Assembly (NCBI GenBank): GCA_900549135.1
Contig: URNI01000028.1
Span: 1 to 19,477 of the forward strand
Reading direction: 5' to 3'
DNA length: 19,477 nucleotides
Source of the DNA: an uncultured Collinsella sp.
GTDB lineage: Bacteria > Actinomycetota > Coriobacteriia > Coriobacteriales > Coriobacteriaceae
A program made the translations under genes and the position numbers. The notes beneath the pieces were generated by a model. That model ran no database searches, was not told the DNA's origin, and saw only the letters and a program-made list of their open reading frames with translations. Positions 15,083 to 19,477 of the stretch are shown in pieces. The stretch's first letter is position 1; each line of letters starts with the position of its first letter.

Positions 15083-15108
15083 ACTGGTATCTGATGCAAA
15101 ATACCAGT
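15083..15108. promoter_or_regulatory. Operator-like inverted repeat ACTGGTAT-N10-ATACCAGT
   Basis: ACTGGTAT (15083-15090) and ATACCAGT (15101-15108) are perfect complements ten bases apart, in A+T-rich DNA directly after TATAAA (15076-15081). A protein bound here would cover the start of a transcript using that -10. ATACCA recurs alone at 15011-15016. It could instead be an RNA hairpin. The cognate regulator is unknown; the GntR protein encoded 2.4 kb away has a different operator. Confidence 0.45.
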
Positions 15109-15145
15109 TAATAGAGCTCCATCCCAAATTGACTACCCTTAAACC

Positions 15146-15323
15146 ATGGAGAGAGGTCTGCAATTTATGCAGTTGATTGGCTGTTGAGGGTGGCAACGCC
15201 GCCTCGATAGGGTAACCTCAATGATTGGTTTCGCGACAGCAACATAACGGTAATGTCGCGGAAACACGGCGAGTCTAAGCTATGACTCGTTCGTTAGTAA
15301 TCAACACCGCTTCTCACGCGGTG
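15146..15323 (+). promoter_or_regulatory. Structured glnN leader with a 13-codon mini-ORF
   Basis: An open frame at 15146-15187 encodes MERGLQFMQLIGC and stops. It contains a CAA and a CAG glutamine codon; the inner ATG at 15167 is preceded by the purine-rich GGAGAGAGG. The stop lies inside the arm TTGAGG (15184-15189), which pairs with CCTCAA (15216-15221) around an inner GGTGGC/GCCGCC hairpin. Further stems are CGCGACA/TGTCGCG (15232-15238 and 15254-15260), CGAGTC/GACTCG (15270-15275 and 15284-15289) and CACCGC/GCGGTG (15305-15310 and 15318-15323), the last just before the glnN Shine-Dalgarno. The stems are seen in the sequence; that they regulate glnN is inference. Confidence 0.4.
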
Positions 15324-15344
15324 CCGATACGAAGGGAGTTCCGT

Positions 15345-17432
15345 ATGGCCGAACTTACTGACCGCTTCGGGACCATGGTGTTCTCTGAGGAAGTCATGAA
15401 GGACTACCTCCCCAAGGACATTTGGAAGCGCCTTGCTGCAACCCTCGAGGGCGGTGAGCCGCTCGACCTGGATGTGGCCAACGCCGTCGCCCATGCCATG
15501 AAGGTCTGGGCCATCTCCAAGGGCGCGACGCACTACGCGCACTGGTTCCAGCCGCTTTCGGGCATTACTTCCGAGAAGCACGACAGCTTCCTGGAGCCCA
15601 ACCACGACGGCACCGCCATTACCAAGTTTACGGGCAAGAACCTCATCCAGGGCGAGCCCGATGCCTCGAGCTTCCCCAACGGCGGCCTGCGCGCCACCTT
15701 CGAGGCCCGTGGCTACACCGCTTGGGATCCCACCAGCCCCGCCTTTATCAAGGACGATGTCCTGTGCATCCCCACGGCTTTCTGCTCCTACACGGGCGAG
15801 GCCCTGGACAAGAAGACCCCGCTGCTGCGTTCCATGACCGCGCTCTCGCGTGAGTCTAAGCGCGTTTTGGCGCTGTTCGGTAAGACCCCCAAGAAGGTCG
15901 TTCCTTCCGTGGGCGACGAGCAGGAGTACTTCCTGATCAAGAAGGACGCTTACCGCAAGCGCAAGGACCTGGTCATTACCGGCCGCACCCTCTTTGGTGC
16001 TGCTCCATGCAAGGGCCAGGAGCTCGAGGAGCACTACTTTGGCGCTATCCGCCCCACCGTCTCGGCCTATATGAAGGACCTGGACGATGAACTGTGGGCG
16101 CTTGGCATTCCCGCCAAGACCAAGCACAACGAGGTTGCTCCCTGCCAGCATGAGCTTGCTCCCGTCTATGGCGAAGTCAACGAGGCCATCGACCAGAATC
16201 TGGTCATGATGGAGAAGATGAAGCTCATCGCCTCCCGCCACGACTTGGTCTGCCTGCTGCACGAGAAGCCCTTTGAGGGCATCAATGGTTCGGGCAAGCA
16301 CAACAACTGGTCGCTTGGCACCGAGTCCGAGAACCTGCTCGATCCGGGCGACACCCCGCTCGACAACCTGCAGTTCATCGTCTTCCTCACCGCGGTGATC
16401 GAGGCCGTCGATAACTATCAGGAGCTCCTGCGTGCCTCTGTTGCCTCGGCCGGCAACGACCATCGTCTGGGCGCCAACGAGGCTCCTCCGGCGATTATGT
16501 CCATCTTCCTGGGCGACCAGCTTACCGAGGTCGTCGAGAAGATCATCGATGGCAAGGCTTCCGTCCATGCCACGCGCGGCGTGCTCGACCTGGGCGCCGA
16601 TACCCTGCCCAAGCTGATGCAGGACAACACCGACCGCAACCGCACCTCCCCGTTTGCCTTCACCGGTAACAAGTTCGAGTTCCGTGCCTGCGGCTCCGAG
16701 CAGAACGTCTCCGACTCCAACCTGGTGCTCGATGCTGCCGTGGCCAAGTCGCTCAAGTCCTTCGCCGACGCGCTTGAGGGTACGCCCGAGGATGAGTTCC
16801 AGGACGCTGCGCTCGAGTACTGCAAGAAGGTGCTGACCGATCACCAGCGCATCCTGTTCTCCGGTGACGGCTACTCCGATGAGTGGCCCGTCGAGGCCGA
16901 GAAGCGCGGCCTCGCCAACAACAAGACCACGGCCGATGCCCTGCCCGCCTTTGTTTCCGATAAGGCTATCGCGCTCTTTGAGGAGACGGGTGTCCTGACC
17001 AAGGCCGAGGCTCAGTGCCGCTACGACTGCAAGCTCGAGAAGTACAACAAGCTCATGAACATCGAGGCTACCACGATGGTTCGCGAGGCGCGTCGTACCT
17101 ATCGCCCGGTCATTACCGCCTATGCCACCAAGGTCGCTAAGGGTCTTGAGACTATTCGCGCCGCCGGTGCCGAGGCCGCCATGCAGTGCGAGCAGAACAC
17201 GCTCAACAGGCTCTGCAACGGCATCACCACCATCAACGACTCCATCAAGGCGCTCGACGCCGTGCATCAGAAGGCCGAAGCCCTCGATGGTCAGGAGCAG
17301 GCCAATGTGTATGCACACGAGGTCGTTCCCGCTATGGATACGCTGCGCGCCGCCGTGGATGCCATGGAGGAGATCGTGGCTGCCGACTACTGGCCGGTCC
17401 CGACCTACGACGACATTCTGTTCTATGTGTAG
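15345..17432 (+). CDS. glnN: Glutamine synthetase, type III
   Basis: The enzyme makes glutamine from glutamate, ammonia and ATP and is the main entry of ammonia into the cell. I chose the ATG at 15345 because GAAGGGAG lies at 15331-15338; the product begins MAELTDRFGTMVFSEEVM and has 695 residues, right for the large GSIII family and far above the about 450 of GSI. Type III hallmarks are VGDEQEYFLI (metal/substrate glutamate loop), the histidine-containing loop GINGSGKHNNWSLGT, AGNDHRLGANEAPPAIMS, and NRTSPFAFTGNKFEFRACGS. The long C-terminal helical region (about 560-695) is typical of the type. It is a single-gene unit with its own leader and terminator. No adenylylation-type tyrosine motif or PII gene is seen nearby, so control is more likely through transcription or the leader. 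Confidence 0.97.
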   Translation: MAELTDRFGTMVFSEEVMKDYLPKDIWKRLAATLEGGEPLDLDVANAVAHAMKVWAISKGATHYAHWFQPLSGITSEKHDSFLEPNHDGTAITKFTGKNLIQGEPDASSFPNGGLRATFEARGYTAWDPTSPAFIKDDVLCIPTAFCSYTGEALDKKTPLLRSMTALSRESKRVLALFGKTPKKVVPSVGDEQEYFLIKKDAYRKRKDLVITGRTLFGAAPCKGQELEEHYFGAIRPTVSAYMKDLDDELWALGIPAKTKHNEVAPCQHELAPVYGEVNEAIDQNLVMMEKMKLIASRHDLVCLLHEKPFEGINGSGKHNNWSLGTESENLLDPGDTPLDNLQFIVFLTAVIEAVDNYQELLRASVASAGNDHRLGANEAPPAIMSIFLGDQLTEVVEKIIDGKASVHATRGVLDLGADTLPKLMQDNTDRNRTSPFAFTGNKFEFRACGSEQNVSDSNLVLDAAVAKSLKSFADALEGTPEDEFQDAALEYCKKVLTDHQRILFSGDGYSDEWPVEAEKRGLANNKTTADALPAFVSDKAIALFEETGVLTKAEAQCRYDCKLEKYNKLMNIEATTMVREARRTYRPVITAYATKVAKGLETIRAAGAEAAMQCEQNTLNRLCNGITTINDSIKALDAVHQKAEALDGQEQANVYAHEVVPAMDTLRAAVDAMEEIVAADYWPVPTYDDILFYV

Positions 17433-17461
17433 AACGTAACTGACATATCGTCACGGTATTG

Positions 17462-17497
17462 AGCCGGGGTCCGCATCGCGCGGGCCCCGGCTTTTTT
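17462..17497 (+). terminator. Intrinsic terminator after glnN
   Basis: A 12-bp stem, GCCGGGGTCCGC (17463-17474) with GCGGGCCCCGGC (17480-17491) including one G-T pair, has loop ATCGC and is followed by six T (17492-17497). It lies 30 bases after the glnN stop. On the minus strand it is followed by no T run, so it does not serve the converging gntR gene. An imperfect stem, AACAAAT (17502-17508) with ATTTGTT (17535-17541), overlaps the gntR stop. Confidence 0.94.
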
Positions 17498-17539
17498 GTT
17501 GAACAAATTCACTAGGGCGGCGTCCGTTCGCGCCATTTG

Positions 17540-18280
17540 TTAGGGCAGGGGTGTGCGCGTTGCCGTGTCGTGAAAATGGAAGATGCTCGGAATATAACGC
17601 GCCTCGACATACTCAAATTGAGTTCCGGTTGAGTCGAATGTCTGGCTGGTTATGACCGCCAGATACGAAGAAGAATCGACGTCAAGCAACCGGCAGTCCT
17701 CGGCGTCAGGCTGGGCGAGTGTTATCGTTCGTTTGCTCACGGCAATGGTGAGTCCTAGCTCATCTTCGATGTAATGGAAGAGCGACAGGGTAGCATTCTG
17801 CTCGTTTAAGCCGGGGACGGAAGAAGTTAGGAAGTAGTGGCGGTCGACTAGGACCGGTTTATCGTCGAGCATGCGGACGAGCTTCAAATGCGTAAGGTCT
17901 TCTCCTTCGGGAAATCCCGTCAATTGAGCTAGATACTTATTGGTGCTTACGTGTTCGAAATAGACGATTTTTGACGTTGGAATTGCTCCGATCGCGTGTG
18001 CCGATTCGCTGAACGAAGAAAGGCCACTTACGGTGAATGCGCCCTCTTTGCTGGTACCTGCAAGTGACGTCTCGATTACGAGGACTCCCTTGCCTTTAAT
18101 GGACTGAACTAGACCTTCATTTGCGAGAAGTGAGATGGCCTTGCGCACCGTCATTCGAGAGCAGGAGAACTCTTTGGAAAGATTTTGTTCGGAAGGAAGG
18201 AGCGACCCCACGGGATGCTTGCCTTCGACAATCCGCTCTCGTAGGCTTCGGTATATTTCACTGTACAGGATTCTTGCCAA
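17540..18280 (-). CDS. GntR-family (HutC/TreR-like) sugar-responsive repressor with UTRA domain
   Basis: This 246-residue regulator has an N-terminal winged helix-turn-helix (about 1-72; SEQNLSKEFSCSRMTVRKAISLL is the recognition core, seen as SEQNLSKEF then CSRMTVRKAISLL) with the wing GLVQSIKGKGVLV. A UTRA effector domain follows (about 85-240), with LTHLKLVRMLDDKPVLVDRH and a C-terminal VEARYIPSIFHF strand. Such proteins normally bind a sugar phosphate or related ligand and release DNA. The start is a TTG at 18280, chosen because AAGGAGAG lies just upstream and residues MARILYSEIYRSLRERI fit the family start. It diverges from the GH4 gene, and the shared region has two TGTCTAGACA sites matching the HutC-type operator GT-N-TA-N-AC. 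The likely ligand is therefore an alpha-glucoside phosphate or glucose phosphate (inference). Confidence 0.92.
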   Translation of the reverse strand: MARILYSEIYRSLRERIVEGKHPVGSLLPSEQNLSKEFSCSRMTVRKAISLLANEGLVQSIKGKGVLVIETSLAGTSKEGAFTVSGLSSFSESAHAIGAIPTSKIVYFEHVSTNKYLAQLTGFPEGEDLTHLKLVRMLDDKPVLVDRHYFLTSSVPGLNEQNATLSLFHYIEDELGLTIAVSKRTITLAQPDAEDCRLLDVDSSSYLAVITSQTFDSTGTQFEYVEARYIPSIFHFHDTATRTPLP

Positions 18281-18343
18281 AATGCTCTCCTTATTGAGGT
18301 TGTACGGAATGCGTCGAATCGGCGCGATTATCCGCTTCTACCA

Positions 18344-18349
18344 ATTATA
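18344..18349 (-). promoter_or_regulatory. Candidate -10 element for the gntR gene
   Basis: On the minus strand this is a perfect TATAAT, about 64 bases before the TTG start. No good -35 is visible at 16-18 bases upstream, so an activator-independent promoter is uncertain. It does not overlap the two palindromic operators, which start about 65 bases away. Confidence 0.35.
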
Positions 18350-18415
18350 GGAAGTGGAGACACTTAAAGTTGCCGTTTACCGCCATAAATCAACCGTTCA
18401 CCCGCGTGCCTAACA

Positions 18416-18425
18416 TGTCTAGACA
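18416..18425. promoter_or_regulatory. GntR/HutC-type operator O1 (TGTCTAGACA)
   Basis: A perfect 10-bp palindrome within the 14-base sequence ACATGTCTAGACAG (18413-18426). It fits the HutC-subfamily pattern GT-N-TA-N-AC exactly and lies in front of the divergent GntR gene's target. It overlaps the proposed -35 hexamer of the GH4 promoter. Confidence 0.82.
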
Positions 18426-18449
18426 GATAGCAAATCATGTGGCTAGAAT
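18420..18449 (+). promoter_or_regulatory. Candidate promoter of the 6-phospho-alpha-glucosidase gene
   Basis: TAGACA (18420-18425) differs from TTGACA at one base, and TAGAAT (18444-18449) differs from TATAAT at one base, with an 18-base spacer. Transcription would start near 18456, between the two operators. Confidence 0.6.
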
Positions 18450-18466
18450 TCAAGTCGTCAAGTACA

Positions 18467-18476
18467 TGTCTAGACA
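18467..18476. promoter_or_regulatory. GntR/HutC-type operator O2 (TGTCTAGACA)
   Basis: This is an exact second copy of ACATGTCTAGACAG (18464-18477), 51 bases from O1. It lies just downstream of the predicted transcription start and abuts the Shine-Dalgarno AGGAGG (18476-18481). Binding at both sites would block polymerase entry and early elongation. Confidence 0.82.
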
Positions 18477-18487
18477 GGAGGATTGCA

Positions 18488-19477
18488 ATGGCAAAGCAGA
18501 GTTATGCAGTTACTATCGCGGGAGGCGGAAGCACTTATACGCCGGGCGTTGTTCTGACACTTCTCGCGAAGCGCGATGTGTTCCCCATCAATAGGATTAC
18601 GCTCTATGACAACGATGCCGAGCGTCAGGGGACAATTGCCAAGGCATGTGCCATCTACATCAAGGAGAATGCTCCAGAGGTAACCTTCAGCTATACGACC
18701 GACCCTGAGGAGGCCTTCACAGGCATCGACTTTGTACTTGCCCAGATTCGCGTTGGCAAGTACGCTATGCGCGATAAGGACGAGAAGATCCCCCTGCGCT
18801 ATGGCGTTCTTGGCCAAGAGACCTGTGGTCCTGGTGGCATTGCTTATGGCTTGCGCTCCATTGGCGGCGTACTCGAGATCCTTGACTACATGGAGAAATA
18901 CAGTCCCGACGCATGGATGCTCAACTACTCCAACCCCGCGGCGATCGTTGCTGAGGCGACACGCCGCCTTCGCCCGGATTCAAAGATCATCAACATCTGC
19001 GACATGCCAATAGCCCTGATGGATATCATGGCTCAGATGTGTGGTCTCAAGGACCACAACGACCTCGTCGTCGGCTACTACGGCCTCAATCACTTTGGCT
19101 GGTGGACAAAGATTCACGACCGTGCTGGCAATGACCTTATGCCCACTATCAAGGCCCAAATGGCTAAAAACGGTTATGCCGGCGAGGATTCCGGCCTTGA
19201 ATTCGTCGATGCGTCTTGGGACCAGACGTTCCGTAAGGCTAAGGATGTTTACGCGCTCGATCCGAATACCATCCCGAACACCTACCTCAAGTACTATCTC
19301 TTCCCGGACTATGTGGTTGAGCACACCGACCCCAACCACACCCGCACCGACGAGGTCCGTGAGGGTCGCGAGAAACGCGTCTTCGGCACCGCGCGTCAGA
19401 TTATCGAAAAGGGCACGTCTGAGGGTTTCGGCCTTAAGCCGGATACCCACGCTGAGTACATTGTCGATCTCGCTCGC
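18488..19477 (+). CDS. 6-phospho-alpha-glucosidase, glycoside hydrolase family 4 (partial, runs off the window)
   Basis: Family 4 enzymes use NAD+ and a divalent metal to split phosphorylated disaccharides by a redox mechanism. The ATG at 18488 follows AGGAGG by six bases. The 330 residues present are roughly three quarters of the usual about 440. Seen in order: the NAD-binding start VTIAGGGSTYTPG; GQETCGPGG; substrate-binding NYSNPAA (Asn146, Asn149); the metal and specificity motif CDMP with Cys171 and Asp172; the metal-binding His202 in GLNHFGWW; and a Tyr266 where the family has its catalytic base. CDMP marks the 6-phospho-alpha-glucosidase group (GlvA/MalH); beta-glucosidases have CNVP and alpha-galactosidases CHSV. 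Its substrate would be maltose-6-phosphate or a related phosphorylated alpha-glucoside imported by a PTS, whose genes may lie downstream. Control is by the divergent GntR protein through two operators. Confidence 0.95.
   Translation, partial: MAKQSYAVTIAGGGSTYTPGVVLTLLAKRDVFPINRITLYDNDAERQGTIAKACAIYIKENAPEVTFSYTTDPEEAFTGIDFVLAQIRVGKYAMRDKDEKIPLRYGVLGQETCGPGGIAYGLRSIGGVLEILDYMEKYSPDAWMLNYSNPAAIVAEATRRLRPDSKIINICDMPIALMDIMAQMCGLKDHNDLVVGYYGLNHFGWWTKIHDRAGNDLMPTIKAQMAKNGYAGEDSGLEFVDASWDQTFRKAKDVYALDPNTIPNTYLKYYLFPDYVVEHTDPNHTRTDEVREGREKRVFGTARQIIEKGTSEGFGLKPDTHAEYIVDLAR

Larger units (their letters stand above)
14919..15344. other. 426-base divergent control region between metF and glnN
   Basis: This region is visibly less G+C-rich than the coding flanks and has no long ORF. 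On the metF side it has the candidate -10 TAGAAT (minus, 14967-14962) and the near-palindrome TGTAAGGATTCTACA (14955-14969). In the middle it has TATAAA (15076-15081, plus), an operator-like inverted repeat, and a further ATACCA half-site at 15011-15016. On the glnN side it holds a mini-ORF and a series of hairpins. I could not identify a known riboswitch class. Confidence 0.6.

Noticed and set aside
15129..15134. TTGACT as a -35 element for glnN.
   Set aside because: No acceptable -10 hexamer lies 16-18 bases downstream.
15187..15205. AGGGTGGCAACGCCGCC, which resembles the T-box sequence AGGGTGGNACCGCG.
   Set aside because: It matches only in part, there is no following terminator helix with a T run and no convincing specifier stem, and it folds on itself as GGTGGC/GCCGCC.
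15294..17318. A 674-codon open frame antisense to glnN.
   Set aside because: It has the same explanation: a shadow of a certain gene on the opposite strand, without its own Shine-Dalgarno or recognisable motifs.

Overview
The window looks like the replication-origin-proximal part of a chromosome from a high-G+C actinobacterium of the class Coriobacteriia, most likely Collinsella or a close relative. The clues are the actinobacterial order dnaN-recF-DUF721(dciA)-gyrB-gyrA, acid-rich GC-biased proteins, a type III glutamine synthetase, a short B12 methionine synthase with a separate reactivation protein, and a GH4 phospho-glycosidase typical of gut sugar fermenters. The genus is an inference; no rRNA is present to confirm it.

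Layout, left to right. (1) 1-6807, plus strand: the last codons of dnaN, recF overlapping a dciA-like gene, a strong intrinsic terminator, gyrB, a palindromic repeat of about 100 bp, gyrA with an acidic N-terminal extension, and a second strong terminator. GyrA has Phe where E. coli GyrA has Ser83, the main quinolone-resistance position. (2) 6808-6978: a convergent gap filled with nested inverted repeats. (3) 6979-14918, all minus strand, in order of transcription: metF, the MetH reactivation protein (coupled to metF by a TAATG overlap), a C5-cytosine DNA methyltransferase, a DUF4928-like presumed restriction endonuclease, metH (overlapping the endonuclease gene by 17 bases), then a UPF0210/PFL-family gene. 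(4) 14919-15344: a 426-base divergent control region with an operator-like inverted repeat, a mini-ORF with Gln codons and several hairpins. (5) 15345-17497: type III glutamine synthetase and its terminator. (6) 17540-19477: a GntR/HutC-type repressor (minus) diverging from a 6-phospho-alpha-glucosidase gene (plus, cut by the window end), with two identical TGTCTAGACA operators around the glucosidase promoter.

How the genes work together. The first block is replication, recombination and supercoiling. metF, the reactivation protein and metH form one pathway: MetF makes 5-methyl-THF, MetH passes the methyl group to homocysteine, and the stand-alone SAM-binding protein re-methylates oxidised cobalamin, because MetH itself ends after its B12 domain. 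The most striking arrangement is that a lower-G+C two-gene restriction-modification cassette sits inside this methionine cluster and is fused by overlap to the start of metH. The right end is a small sugar-responsive regulon whose operator layout can be read directly from the DNA.

I see no tRNA, rRNA, CRISPR array, transposase or integrase in the window. The candidates most worth following are the R-M insertion with its unusual nuclease, the glnN leader, and the twin-operator switch.
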